Shown piece by piece: positions 7,702-16,206 of a stretch of 64,000 nucleotides of DNA (its first letter is position 1; the number at the start of each line of letters is the position of its first letter). The position numbers were made by a program, and so were the translations under genes. This stretch comes from an uncultured Eubacteriales bacterium. Its GTDB lineage: Bacteria > Bacillota > Clostridia > Peptostreptococcales > Anaerovoracaceae. The stretch spans positions 18,594 to 82,593 of the forward strand of contig CADATO010000004.1 of assembly GCA_902790905.1 (NCBI GenBank), written 5' to 3'. The notes beneath the pieces were generated by a model. It was given only the letters and a program-made list of their open reading frames with translations, did no database searches and was not told the origin of the DNA.

Positions 7702-9312
7702 TTACTTGACGGCGATCGCCATGCCGGCGGTGCGGAGCGTTTCCTTGTCGATCTCACCCTCGCACAGGACTTCCTTGCCATTCATGAAGACGCGTCTGAT
7801 GCCGAACGGTTTGCCCTGGTCCGGTTCGGTATCGCGGATCTCGTCCTCGTCGAAGACAGTGATGTCCGCATAGCAGCCGGGCTTGATGTAGCCGCGGTTC
7901 TCCAGCATGAAGCGGTCTGCCCAGGCGCCGGACATCTTGCGGATCATCAGCGGCATGTCGCCGCCCTTGCCGGTCAGCGAGTCGTGCAGGAACTTCGGGA
8001 AGTTGTCGTAAAGAGCCGGGTTCTGTACACCGTGATCTTCGACCCAGGCATCCGTCATGAACAGGCAGTCGGGGTTCTTTTCGAAGTCCTCGATGATCTC
8101 GCGGGTCGTGTAGGGGCCCTGGTTGACGCGTCCCTTGAAATCGCTCTTCTCGCACAGTTCGAGGTACATCTCGGCGTCGGAGAGCCCGCGCTCGACCGCG
8201 TTCTCGTGGACGGTCTTGCCCTCGTATTCCTCGTATCCCGGGCCGATGTAGGCGACCTGGATATCGTCGTAGCCAAAGCCGACGAGCTTGATCTCGAGCT
8301 TTGTGAACAGGTCGAACTTGCGGAAGTTGCTCTTCTTGCGCTTTTCTTCCGGTGTCATCGACTGGTACCACGGCGGCATGATGACGGTGATGACGCTGAC
8401 GCCCAGCGTTTCGTCGTAGATGTCGAACATGATATCGACACCGTCCTTTTTCAGTTCGTCAACGATCTTGAGGAATTCCTTCTGGTCCTTGAAGGTCTTG
8501 CGCCCGACGAAGATGGCATGCGAATACTGGAGCTTGAGCGGGGTGCCCTTGGCGATCTCAACGAGTTCATCCAGCGCGCGCAGCAGGTGGGAACGGCCGA
8601 AGATCTGCTTGTAGGCGCCGGAGACTTTGGACTCGGCACGCGGGTGGACCGTCAGCGGGCGGTCGTACTTGACGCACAGCGCCGCGACTTTCTTGAGCTC
8701 TTCAACATCGGCGAACAGTCCCGGGTCGTACATCATTCCGAGGGAGATGCCCGCAGCGCCCTGCTGGAGCTGCTGTTCGAGCAGATCGAGCATCTTGTTT
8801 GTCTCTTCCTCGGTCAACGGCCGGTTGACGCTGCCGCTCGCCGCTGCACGGGCTGAGCAGTGTCCCGCAAGGATCGCGAGGTTCGCCGGCGCGTTGCGGT
8901 CGACCGCCTTGAGGAAGTCCTCTGTCATGCCGTATTTGCCGGTCACATCCTTAAAGCCGAACAGCCCGCCGCCCATCAGGTCGATGTGCTCGTTGCCGTC
9001 TTCAAAACCGACGACCGAAAGACCGCAGTTGCCGGTGACGAAGGTCGTGACACCCTGCCGCAGGAACGGCTCGAAGAAGGGGAACGGATCTTTGCGGATC
9101 GCAAACCAGTCGTTGTGAGAGTGCCCATCGATAAAGCCCGGGGAGAGGGACAGACCGCCGAGGTCGATCTCTTTATCCGCTGCGGGTATTTCTGCGCCGG
9201 GTGCATCCGGAATGACCGCGACAATTTTTTCGTCTTCAATCAGTACGCTGCCGGCAAACGCATTGCTGCCGGTGCCGTCGTAGATGCGGGCGTTCTTGAT
9301 CAGTGTTTTCAT
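7702..9312 (-). CDS. N-acyl-D-amino-acid deacylase family amidohydrolase
   Basis: A 536-residue amidohydrolase of the D-aminoacylase subgroup. It opens with MKTLIKNARIYDGTGS and has the metal motif GFIDGHSHND near residue 60, later TVHPRAES and LQYSHAIF for the other metal ligands, and the closing region GYIKPGCYADITVFD. Enzymes of this group remove acyl groups from D-amino acids or act as dihydroorotase-like hydrolases. A D-AAT-like enzyme and an RraA-type aldolase lie within 5 kb, consistent with a small N-acyl-D-amino-acid route, though that link is inferred. GGAGG precedes the ATG. Confidence 0.85.
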   Translation of the reverse strand: MKTLIKNARIYDGTGSNAFAGSVLIEDEKIVAVIPDAPGAEIPAADKEIDLGGLSLSPGFIDGHSHNDWFAIRKDPFPFFEPFLRQGVTTFVTGNCGLSVVGFEDGNEHIDLMGGGLFGFKDVTGKYGMTEDFLKAVDRNAPANLAILAGHCSARAAASGSVNRPLTEEETNKMLDLLEQQLQQGAAGISLGMMYDPGLFADVEELKKVAALCVKYDRPLTVHPRAESKVSGAYKQIFGRSHLLRALDELVEIAKGTPLKLQYSHAIFVGRKTFKDQKEFLKIVDELKKDGVDIMFDIYDETLGVSVITVIMPPWYQSMTPEEKRKKSNFRKFDLFTKLEIKLVGFGYDDIQVAYIGPGYEEYEGKTVHENAVERGLSDAEMYLELCEKSDFKGRVNQGPYTTREIIEDFEKNPDCLFMTDAWVEDHGVQNPALYDNFPKFLHDSLTGKGGDMPLMIRKMSGAWADRFMLENRGYIKPGCYADITVFDEDEIRDTEPDQGKPFGIRRVFMNGKEVLCEGEIDKETLRTAGMAIAVK

Positions 9313-9430
9313 CCTTTTCCTCCTTCACAAGAGACGCGTTAGACGTGTTTCATTCCATGGTTCAATCAGGATTGTTTTACAACGCCATTGTAGCACCACT
9401 GCAGAAAAAGTGGTATTTTTTGCAAATAAA

Positions 9431-9451
9431 AACCGCACGGGAGGTGCGGTT
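9431..9451 (-). terminator. Terminator after the toxin-antitoxin operon
   Basis: An 8-bp stem AACCGCAC/GTGCGGTT with a 5-nt loop lies 8 bp past the toxin stop. In the minus direction it is followed by TTTATTTG. Confidence 0.75.
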
Positions 9452-9458
9452 GCCGGGC

Positions 9459-9884
9459 TTACAAAACCTGATCGTCAAACAGTTGCAGAAATAGACCGGG
9501 CGAGTACGCTGGTATGGGTGAAGATGCGAAGTCTTTCTCGTTGCGGGTCAGGATATATTTGATCCCTTCACGCCTGGCGCTTTCAGTCAGCACCGCATCC
9601 TCAAAGTCCTGCATGGGATTTGTAAGTGCATTTTTGATGTCATCTGCAGTTGTGTCAATCAGGGGAAAGATGCTGAGGATATTCGTCAGGGCGTCGCGAG
9701 TCCGCTGTTCATCATGGAGACTCTTCAGCATTATATAATGCAGATCTGTTATTGTGTTTGCGGCAAGAAAACCGTCAAATTCTTTGTTGATCACACCGAT
9801 GGCGAGATTGCGGGCATCTTCCAGAAACGGTTCGCGACCCAGCAAAAGATCGAGAATGATATTGGTGTCGATCAGTAGCTTCAT
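9459..9884 (-). CDS. PIN-domain toxin, VapC type
   Basis: A 141-residue PIN-domain ribonuclease. It starts MKLLIDTNIILDLLLGREPF, where the first acidic residue is Asp6. Further acids are in DFEDAV near residue 94 and TRNEKDF near residue 114. These four conserved acidic positions are the PIN metal site, and TA-encoded PIN proteins cut tRNA or rRNA. The start overlaps the antitoxin stop by 4 bp, the normal TA layout. The partner is Phd/YefM-like rather than one of the commonest VapB folds, which is a known mix. Confidence 0.88.
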   Translation of the reverse strand: MKLLIDTNIILDLLLGREPFLEDARNLAIGVINKEFDGFLAANTITDLHYIMLKSLHDEQRTRDALTNILSIFPLIDTTADDIKNALTNPMQDFEDAVLTESARREGIKYILTRNEKDFASSPIPAYSPGLFLQLFDDQVL

Positions 9885-10108
9885 CGTTCGGCCAGCCTTT
9901 CTGCACGTGCTTCTTTGATTGTCATGTCAGCTTCGTCATTGAGGATTCCCGTAATCGCATCCAGCGCCTGCAGCTTTTCGGCAAACGGATTGACCAGTTT
10001 TGCGATTGGTTTGCGGTTTTTTGTGATGACAATGTCTTCCGTTTTTGCAAGGGCGAGATAATACCCCAGGTTTTCCTTGAACTGTGTTGCGGTAATCGTC
10101 ATAGCCAC
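9881..10108 (-). CDS. Phd/YefM-family antitoxin
   Basis: A 75-residue antitoxin. The N-terminal Phd/YefM DNA-binding fold is clear in MTITATQFKENLGYYLALAKTEDIVITKNRKPIAKLV. The C-terminal 25 residues (ADMTIKEARAERLAER) would wrap the PIN toxin. It comes first in the operon and has an operator-rich promoter, so it is expected to repress its own transcription with the toxin. AAAGGAG lies 9 bp before the ATG. Confidence 0.88.
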   Translation of the reverse strand: MAMTITATQFKENLGYYLALAKTEDIVITKNRKPIAKLVNPFAEKLQALDAITGILNDEADMTIKEARAERLAER

Positions 10109-10126
10109 ATCTCCTTTCGTATCATA

Positions 10127-10167
10127 AGTATATTAAAATCGTACGGTTATATCAATATAATCGTACG
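10127..10167 (-). promoter_or_regulatory. Toxin-antitoxin promoter with paired CGTACG operators
   Basis: On the minus strand TTGATA (10150-10155), 17 bp and TATACT (10127-10132) form a strong promoter. Two CGTACG palindromes at 10140-10145 (inside the spacer) and 10162-10167 (upstream of -35) lie 22 bp apart, two helical turns, so they face the same side. This is well suited to cooperative autorepression by a Phd-like antitoxin. Confidence 0.75.
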
Positions 10168-10197
10168 AAATAATGTGAAATATCGTTCGAAAAATCG

Positions 10198-10719
10198 TTA
10201 CTTGACCGATGTTGATTTACAACCATCACGCAGATCGAGGATGATCAGCCCCAGGCAGGCGAGCCGCACAGCGAATCCGAAAACGGCCGCTGGCAGGCCG
10301 AACGTGCTGTTGCATGCGAACGGCAGGAGCCGGATGATCAAGTCGGCTGCGATCAGCCCCGCAAAGACGAAGCGTGTAGTCCGGCCGCTATTATGGTTGT
10401 CCCGGAAGCAGCGGTTGCCGAGGATGCCGAGCAGCAGCGCGGCAGCGAGCAGTGCGAAATAGACGCAGATCTCGCTGCTTGTGTGCCGGTACAGCGCGGC
10501 AAGCAGGAGCGACTCTGCACGCGGCAGTGCGCTCATGCCGGCATCGAATAAGGCGGAGAAGAGGCTGCGGCTCGTCATGACCGCGGGGTACCCTGCAGCC
10601 ACAAACATATAGAGGACCGGCAGCAGGGAAAGAATCTGAAAGACCCTGACATAAAGGTCTGCGCCGGACAGGGCTTTGCGGATATCGGTGCCGAAGGTGA
10701 CGGGCGGGATCAGTCGCAT
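10198..10719 (-). CDS. Small polytopic membrane protein, function unknown
   Basis: A 173-residue hydrophobic protein with about four membrane segments (around residues 25-45, 62-80, 84-102 and 117-163 in part). I recognise no family. It overlaps the end of the preceding gene by 10 bp and is probably co-transcribed and coupled with it. It ends just before the toxin-antitoxin operator region, with no obvious terminator of its own. Confidence 0.55.
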   Translation of the reverse strand: MRLIPPVTFGTDIRKALSGADLYVRVFQILSLLPVLYMFVAAGYPAVMTSRSLFSALFDAGMSALPRAESLLLAALYRHTSSEICVYFALLAAALLLGILGNRCFRDNHNSGRTTRFVFAGLIAADLIIRLLPFACNSTFGLPAAVFGFAVRLACLGLIILDLRDGCKSTSVK

Positions 10720-11354
10720 GCCTTCACCTCCTCCAGCGTTTTGTTAAGGTATCTCTCTTCGAAGTCATCAGAAAAGGCGGACGTCCCCGGGATGCGGTGG
10801 ACGATCTCGCCGCTGGATGGATCAAAGAACAGGATCTCTGCCTCTTTGCCGTCCGGATGAAGGTCTGCATCCCCCATCGCGTACAGGCGGCACAAGGCAT
10901 TGCTCTCGGGATAGTTGGCGGGCAGCATAACACCGCTGACCACCACGAGTTCCCCGGAGGTGCAGCGCCCGCGCAGGACCGCGTTCGGGAAGAGGGGCGA
11001 TTCCTTGAGGCCGGCAAGATCGATTTGCACCACGTCGCAGAGCGTCAGCCCGAAACTGGTCGCCCGGTACGCATTGACATAGAGCGTATCGCCTTCAGCA
11101 GCAGCGCCCCAGTCGGCGCCATAGTTGCCCTCGAGCACGAGCTCGGCGGTGTTGCTGTTGGTGCCCCTGACAATGCCGCTCTGTTCGAAGGTGGAGTAGC
11201 GGATCGCGTAGTCGGTGCCTTCGATGGGGTGGGTCTCGTTCAGGACGGACGGGTCCATGATGCGGAAGGCAGTTATGGTCGCGAAAAGATAGATCGCGGA
11301 GAACACGATCAGGATCACGAGTATGCCGTTCAGCGTCAGTTTTCTGACCTTCAA
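10710..11354 (-). CDS. Membrane-anchored exported protein, function unknown
   Basis: A 214-residue protein with one N-terminal membrane segment (GILVILIVFSAIYLFATIT, residues about 10-28) and a soluble outer domain rich in beta-strand-like sequence (VLRGRCTSGELVVVSG, EAEILFFDPSSGEIVHRIP). No catalytic motif or known domain is visible. It is paired by overlap with the downstream polytopic membrane protein, so the two may form a complex. GGAGG precedes the ATG. Confidence 0.6.
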   Translation of the reverse strand: MKVRKLTLNGILVILIVFSAIYLFATITAFRIMDPSVLNETHPIEGTDYAIRYSTFEQSGIVRGTNSNTAELVLEGNYGADWGAAAEGDTLYVNAYRATSFGLTLCDVVQIDLAGLKESPLFPNAVLRGRCTSGELVVVSGVMLPANYPESNALCRLYAMGDADLHPDGKEAEILFFDPSSGEIVHRIPGTSAFSDDFEERYLNKTLEEVKACD

Positions 11355-11386
11355 GACGGGTTCCTCCTGTCTGGCATCTTTATAGT

Positions 11387-11392
11387 ATTATA
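11387..11392 (-). promoter_or_regulatory. Extended -10 promoter for the two membrane-protein genes
   Basis: The minus strand reads TGGTATAAT, an extended -10, with the hexamer at 11387-11392, 32 bp before the start at 11354. No good -35 is seen. It lies between the MFS stop and the membrane-protein operon. Confidence 0.5.
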
Positions 11393-11407
11393 CCACAGAT
11401 GCGGAAG

Positions 11408-12673
11408 CTACTGCACCCGGTTGTAGAGCGGAGCGACATACTTCTTTGCACCGCCGATGATCACGAGCGCCGCCAGCGCATTGAACGTCATCATGACCAG
11501 CATGATGGGACGCTCAGGCAGCCACGTTGCCAGCACGCCGGCGAGCAGTTCTCCTGCCAGTGCGCCGACCATGAACAGGAGATGGAAGACGCCGTTAAAC
11601 CGTCCCTTCATTTCGTCAGGCACGTAGCTCTGGGTTGCGGACTCGCGGATGGTGTAGCTCGTCACGCCGCCGATGCCGTCCGCAAAGCAGAGGATCATCA
11701 TGACGGGGATCGGCAGGAAGAGATAGACCGCCTGGAACAGCGAGATGGTAATGTAGACCGTCAGCGCGATCACATATCTGTGCGCGGCGGGGAGCACGGT
11801 CTTGTAGTGGATCATCCCGCCGATCATGCGGCCGACGACCATCATGCCGATGACGATGATGAAGACGTACTCGCCGTTGTTGTAGTGGTTTTTAAAGTAC
11901 GGCAGGGTGATGACCTGCGTGACCCCGTCGCACATCGCCATGACGGCAAAGTACGCGACGACAGCCATCAGCCCTTTTTCCACCTTCAGGTAGGCAAAGC
12001 CCTCCCGGATGTCTGCTGTGAGCTGCCCGAAGCGGCCGGCATCTTTGAGCGCGGTCTCTTTCTGCGTCTCGATATACTTCTCCTCGTGGCCGATGCGCGT
12101 CTCCATGACCGCCGCGGCAAAGAAGCAGACAGCGTTGGCCGCCAGCAGCGGGGAGAGGCCGATCAGGTTGTACAGGAATGTGGAGACAGGCACCATGAAG
12201 GCGGTCGTCGTCTCCAGCACGCTGGCGATCGAGTAGGCCTTCTGGTAATTGCCTTCGGTGATCAGCAGCGGATAAAAGCTCTGGTACGCCACCTGGTAGA
12301 CACTCTCGATCGAGCCGAGCAGGAAGCAGTACGCGGCGAACAGTGGGAAGGAAAACCACCCCGTTGCAAGCACACCGGCCATGATGGCATACAGCCCGGC
12401 GGAGATGAAGTCCAGTGTGTAGATCATCTTCTTGCGGGAGACGCGGTCGAGCACAGCCCCGCCAAGGATCGGCATGATCAGCTGCGGCCCGGTGTACATC
12501 ATCAGGTAGATCGCGTACAGCAGCGTCGACTTGGAAATATCGAGCACCATAAGACTCATGGCAAAGCCGGACAGGGCGTTGCCGAGCATGGAGATGACGC
12601 TGCCGACGGTGATGATCGTAAAGTCGCGCGTCCATAATGGAGCTGGCAGAGTTGGTCTTTTGTCAGATTGCAT
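11408..12673 (-). CDS. Major facilitator superfamily transporter
   Basis: A 421-residue protein with about 12 membrane segments. The loop-2 signature DRVSRKKMIYTLD near residue 81 is the MFS-type basic motif after segment 2, and PDEMKGRFNGVFHLLF is its counterpart in the second half. The general pattern is that of MFS_1/MFS_3 drug or macrolide exporters. The substrate cannot be read from sequence. It stands alone on the minus strand, divergent from a GNAT gene, with GGAG before the ATG. Confidence 0.85.
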   Translation of the reverse strand: MQSDKRPTLPAPLWTRDFTIITVGSVISMLGNALSGFAMSLMVLDISKSTLLYAIYLMMYTGPQLIMPILGGAVLDRVSRKKMIYTLDFISAGLYAIMAGVLATGWFSFPLFAAYCFLLGSIESVYQVAYQSFYPLLITEGNYQKAYSIASVLETTTAFMVPVSTFLYNLIGLSPLLAANAVCFFAAAVMETRIGHEEKYIETQKETALKDAGRFGQLTADIREGFAYLKVEKGLMAVVAYFAVMAMCDGVTQVITLPYFKNHYNNGEYVFIIVIGMMVVGRMIGGMIHYKTVLPAAHRYVIALTVYITISLFQAVYLFLPIPVMMILCFADGIGGVTSYTIRESATQSYVPDEMKGRFNGVFHLLFMVGALAGELLAGVLATWLPERPIMLVMMTFNALAALVIIGGAKKYVAPLYNRVQ

Positions 12674-12828
12674 GCGTGGTAACTCCTATGAGAAAGGCAC
12701 CTGTCCGCGCGCAGAACAGATGCCTGTGTGTTTCTGCAGTACTAACGATGATAGCAGACTGCTTTTCTGTTTGCAAGCCGGCGCAGCGGTGTGTACGATA
12801 AGGATGTGAATAGAAAGAGGTGAACATA

Positions 12829-13395
12829 GTGAAGGATGCATCTATGCGGACAGAAAGGCTCATTCTGCGGCCGTTTGAAGAGGGGGACCTGGACATCCTG
12901 CATCGCCTGTACGGGGATGCGGAGGTCATGCATTATACGCCGTTCGATCCGGAATCGCTCCGGCAGTCGCAGGCGCACCTTGCGCGTGTCATCGAAGACT
13001 GGGGGAAAACGCCGCTGCTGAGCCGCGAATACGTGATCGCTGTGCGGGACGGTGAGCAGAAAATCGGGCGCTGCCACATCCTGCTCGAAGATGATGCCGG
13101 CGGGCGCGCCATGATCGGCTGGATGCTCGTGCAGGAAGCCTGGGGGAAGGGATACGCGACGGAGACCGCACAGGCGCTTATCGCGTACGGTTTTGATGTG
13201 CTTGGCCTGCGGGAAGTCTACGGGCTCTGCCATCCAGACAATGCCGCCTCCCGCTGCGTGATGGAGAAGTGCGGGATGACGCTGCACGAGTGGCGCAAAG
13301 ACTATGTGGAATACAAAAAGAATGGCCGGTGTTTTCTGCAGGACGAACTGGAATACGTCCTTGCGCGGCCATCCTGTTCTGCTGTTGTGAAATAA
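12829..13395 (+). CDS. GNAT acetyltransferase, RimJ/RimL-like
   Basis: A 188-residue N-acetyltransferase (Acetyltransf_3 type). Family marks are the start RTERLILRPFEEGDLD, IGWMLVQEAWGKGYATE with the acetyl-CoA pyrophosphate loop around residue 105, and NAASRCVMEKCGMTLH. Such proteins acetylate ribosomal protein N-termini, antibiotics or small amines. I choose GTG at 12829, 8 bp after AAAGAGG; an in-frame GTG at 12820 overlaps that site and an ATG at 12844 is also possible. Confidence 0.82.
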   Translation: MKDASMRTERLILRPFEEGDLDILHRLYGDAEVMHYTPFDPESLRQSQAHLARVIEDWGKTPLLSREYVIAVRDGEQKIGRCHILLEDDAGGRAMIGWMLVQEAWGKGYATETAQALIAYGFDVLGLREVYGLCHPDNAASRCVMEKCGMTLHEWRKDYVEYKKNGRCFLQDELEYVLARPSCSAVVK

Positions 13396-13402
13396 CCGGC
13401 TG

Positions 13403-14419
13403 TTATTCGCCGAGGTCCTCGAACTCTCCGGATGCGAAGTGGATCACGCCGTCGATCATGACGAGCTTCAGATCCCAACTCTCTGTTTCCTTGAGAATGA
13501 CGCCGACGGGGACATTCTCGATGCCGGCGTCCGCCAGACCTTCTTTATACTGATTCGTGATCTCGAGCCATTGATTGACGACATCCTCCGGGTCATCGTC
13601 TTCCGAGCATTCCGCCCAGATGTAGAGGCGGCCGTCCATGATGTCGCAGAAGTCGTTTTCGCCAAGCAGGTCGTAGTAATTGCCGTCGTAGTACCAGTCG
13701 ATCAGTGTGTCGTCGTCGCCGGAGGTTTCGGTATTGTCTTTGATATAGCTTTCCGCTTCGCTGTAGGAGGCGTACTCATCGAGTTCGCCGGTCTCTTCGT
13801 AGTTCTGGTTGCCGGCGTATTCGTACTCGTAGGTGAAGTCGTTGCCGAAGTCGCTGAAGATGTTCCCGACGGCTGCGATGATGGCGCTGATCATCGGAAT
13901 GATCACAAAGAGGATCGCAATGGCGATGAGGCAGCCCGCCTTGCTGCCGCGCGGCCGCTGTGCCGCGATGGTCCTGCGGTTTGCTTTCTGTTTTGGTATT
14001 TTAGGCGTCTTCTGTTTGCGGACGCTGCTTTCCTGGCGGCCGCTCTGGTGCGAAGGCGACTCTGTCCATCCGTTGTTGTCGCTGCCGCCGAGAGACCACT
14101 TGGCGTTGCCGCTGCGCGGGATCTCGGAGTGGGAAGCGGCAACTGCGCGTCTTGCGCTGTCCTCGGCGCGCTTTTCTGCAATCCGCTTGCCGCGCAGGGA
14201 CCACTTCCCCGACGGATTGAATCCAGGGAAGGACCAGCGGCTCTGTCCGGCGCCGTTGTTGCTGATGCGTCTGGAGCGTTCGTAGTCCTCGCGGCTCTTT
14301 CTGACCCACTCGGGCTCGTTGCGGAAAAACCGCTTTTCGTACTGTGACAGGTCCCCGTACGCGCCGGAGGCTTTTTTCGCGGCGAGTTCTTCCTGCATGC
14401 TGGGGTACTTACGGCTCAT
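13403..14419 (-). CDS. Single-span membrane protein with disordered N-terminus
   Basis: A 338-residue protein of unknown function. Residues 1-155 are polar, rich in Arg, Ser, Lys and Gly, and likely disordered and cytoplasmic. They contain a twice-used RWSFPGFNPSGKWSLRG / NAKWSLGGSD type motif. One membrane segment follows (GCLIAIAILFVIIPMISAIIAA, about residues 158-180), and then an acidic, Tyr/Asp/Glu-rich outer part ending in a small folded domain. It overlaps the lgt stop by 11 bp, so it is co-expressed with lipoprotein maturation, but no functional link is shown. Confidence 0.6.
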   Translation of the reverse strand: MSRKYPSMQEELAAKKASGAYGDLSQYEKRFFRNEPEWVRKSREDYERSRRISNNGAGQSRWSFPGFNPSGKWSLRGKRIAEKRAEDSARRAVAASHSEIPRSGNAKWSLGGSDNNGWTESPSHQSGRQESSVRKQKTPKIPKQKANRRTIAAQRPRGSKAGCLIAIAILFVIIPMISAIIAAVGNIFSDFGNDFTYEYEYAGNQNYEETGELDEYASYSEAESYIKDNTETSGDDDTLIDWYYDGNYYDLLGENDFCDIMDGRLYIWAECSEDDDPEDVVNQWLEITNQYKEGLADAGIENVPVGVILKETESWDLKLVMIDGVIHFASGEFEDLGE

Positions 14420-15254
14420 GGGTGACCTCCGGGTACTTCATTGCCTTGCGGACAGGGGTGCCGTCCTTTTTTGTCTGGAAATCCGGGTGGCCGCCTGCCA
14501 GATAGGCAGCGGTGTCGATCCTGCGCTGTCTGCGGCAATACACCATCAGGGCGATGGCCAGCAGGATGATGCAGGCGGACAGGACCTGCGCCTGCTTGAA
14601 CGGGCCGATCATGAGAGAGTCGGTACGGAGCGATTCTACGAGGATCCTCTCGACCGAGTACAGGATGCCGTACCAGCAGATGGTCTGCCCGACAAAGGTG
14701 CGCCGGTTGTCGATCGCAAGCAATACGAAGAACAGCAGGAAGCACCAGATGGATTCATATAAAAACGTGGGATGCACTTTGACGCCGTCGACCGTGATCG
14801 CCCAGGGCAGATCCGTGGGACCGCCGTGCGCCTCGGAATTGAAATAGTTGCCCCAGCGCCCGATGGCCTGCGCCAGTGCGATGGTCGGCACGGTGAGGTC
14901 CAGTGCATCGAGGAAATCGAGTTTCTTGCGCCGGCAGACGAGATACGCCACGAGGAACGAGCCGATCAGTCCGCCGTGGATGGCGAGCCCGCCGCCGCGG
15001 AAGTTGAGGATCTGATCGAGGTGTTGCCCGTAATACGACCACTCGAAGATGACGTAGTAGATCCGCGCCCCGAGGATACCACCCGGGATGGCGAAGATCA
15101 GTACGTCGAGCATCTGGTCTGCGGTGAGGTTGTGTTTTGGTGCGCGCAGACAGGTGAGCGCCACCGCGATGCCGATGGCACACGCGATGAGGACCCCGTA
15201 CCAGCGGATGTCAACGCCGAATATGGTGAATGCGATAGGGTCCGGAATAGGCAT
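14409..15254 (-). CDS. lgt: Prolipoprotein diacylglyceryl transferase
   Basis: This 281-residue integral membrane enzyme moves diacylglycerol from phosphatidylglycerol to the lipobox cysteine of prolipoproteins. The Lgt signature is plain: GRWGNYFNSEAHGGPTD near residue 142, HGGLIGSF with the essential His, and the earlier GGILGARIYYVIFEW. About seven membrane segments fit the family. Length is usual. Strong ribosome site AAAGGAG. It is the first gene of a two-gene unit with the disordered membrane protein. Confidence 0.96.
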   Translation of the reverse strand: MPIPDPIAFTIFGVDIRWYGVLIACAIGIAVALTCLRAPKHNLTADQMLDVLIFAIPGGILGARIYYVIFEWSYYGQHLDQILNFRGGGLAIHGGLIGSFLVAYLVCRRKKLDFLDALDLTVPTIALAQAIGRWGNYFNSEAHGGPTDLPWAITVDGVKVHPTFLYESIWCFLLFFVLLAIDNRRTFVGQTICWYGILYSVERILVESLRTDSLMIGPFKQAQVLSACIILLAIALMVYCRRQRRIDTAAYLAGGHPDFQTKKDGTPVRKAMKYPEVTHEP

Positions 15255-15311
15255 GTCTGCTCCTTTGCAGCTGTTACGTCGGCTGTGTCTGTGCTGTCTT
15301 GCACGTTCGTT

Positions 15312-15340
15312 ATTATACGCTTGCTGTGCGCATTATTCAA
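15312..15340 (-). promoter_or_regulatory. lgt promoter
   Basis: Minus strand TTGAAT (15335-15340), 17 bp, TATAAT (15312-15317), 58 bp before the lgt start. It lies back to back with the promoter of the plus-strand cyclo-ligase gene. Confidence 0.75.
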
Positions 15341-15379
15341 GGAATCGCCCTGTGCCCGGCAGGCACTTTCCGAAATGCC

Positions 15380-15408
15380 TTGCGCCGCATTGCTGCAGTC
15401 CGTAAAAT
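15380..15408 (+). promoter_or_regulatory. Promoter of the 5-formyl-THF cyclo-ligase gene
   Basis: TTGCGC (15380-15385), 17 bp, TAAAAT (15403-15408), then AAGGAG at 15421-15426 and ATG at 15433. Confidence 0.6.
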
Positions 15409-15432
15409 ATGGGAAGAGAGAAGGAGAATGCT

Positions 15433-16098
15433 ATGACGGACTTTACCGGAGATGAGGAATTTGCAGTCTTTGCCGAAGCACTGGAAAAGGCGGCAAAGCG
15501 CGATGCCAAGAAGCGCAAACGGGCATTGGTGAAAAAGCAGGCGGCCGCGCTGACGGAAGACTACCGGCGGGCGGCAGATGCGAAGATCGCGCAGGCGGTC
15601 ATTGAGAGTGAGGCGTTCGCGAGTGCGCGGACGGTCTTCTGTTATGTTTCGGTGCGCACGGAGCCTGACACGGCCGCCATTATGGAAGCGGCCTGGCGTG
15701 CGGGCAAACGCGTCGCGGTACCGCGCTGTCTGGGGAAGGGCATCATGGAAGCGGTGCAGATCGAAAGCCGGGACGACCTCACGGCGAGCGGCTCCTTTGG
15801 AATTCCCGAACCGGCTGCCGCCCTGCCGGTCATCGCACCGGAGGAACTGGACTTTTCGGTCGTGCCCTGTGTAGCCTGTACCCGTGAAGGAGACCGGCTC
15901 GGGCACGGCATGGGATACTACGACAGATTTATGGAAGCGGCGGGCGGCCATGCAGAGGCGGCGGCTGCCGGCGAGCAGGCGGCCACGGCGGTGCTCTGTT
16001 ACAAGGCGCTCCTGCAGGAGAAGATCCCTGTCGAGCCGCACGACCGGCGGCCGGATGTGGTCATAACGGAAGAGGGATGCTATCCGGTAAAGGGATGA
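15433..16098 (+). CDS. 5-formyltetrahydrofolate cyclo-ligase
   Basis: A 221-residue enzyme that converts 5-formyl-THF and ATP to 5,10-methenyl-THF. The N-terminal basic helix KRDAKKRKRALVKKQ, the central VFCYVSVRTEPDT, and the C-terminal nucleotide-binding signature GDRLGHGMGYYDRFM fit the family. The insertion GGHAEAAAAGEQAAT after this motif is longer than usual. I start at the ATG at 15433, 7 bp after AAGGAG, instead of an ATG 24 bp upstream. The gene is alone between the lgt promoter and a terminator. Confidence 0.92.
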   Translation: MTDFTGDEEFAVFAEALEKAAKRDAKKRKRALVKKQAAALTEDYRRAADAKIAQAVIESEAFASARTVFCYVSVRTEPDTAAIMEAAWRAGKRVAVPRCLGKGIMEAVQIESRDDLTASGSFGIPEPAAALPVIAPEELDFSVVPCVACTREGDRLGHGMGYYDRFMEAAGGHAEAAAAGEQAATAVLCYKALLQEKIPVEPHDRRPDVVITEEGCYPVKG

Positions 16099-16167
16099 CA
16101 TCCGGCGCTGCTCCATCCGCGCAGGAGGATCCTGCAAGCTGAACAGAGCAGAACAGAAATGGTGGAG

Positions 16168-16206
16168 AGCCCTTGCAGACGTGTTTCTGCAGGGGCTTCT
16201 TTTTTG
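16168..16206 (+). terminator. Terminator after the cyclo-ligase gene
   Basis: A stem AGCCCTTGCAGA/TCTGCAGGGGCT (one mismatch) with a 6-nt loop, followed by TCTTTTTT. It isolates the cyclo-ligase gene from the division cluster. Confidence 0.85.
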
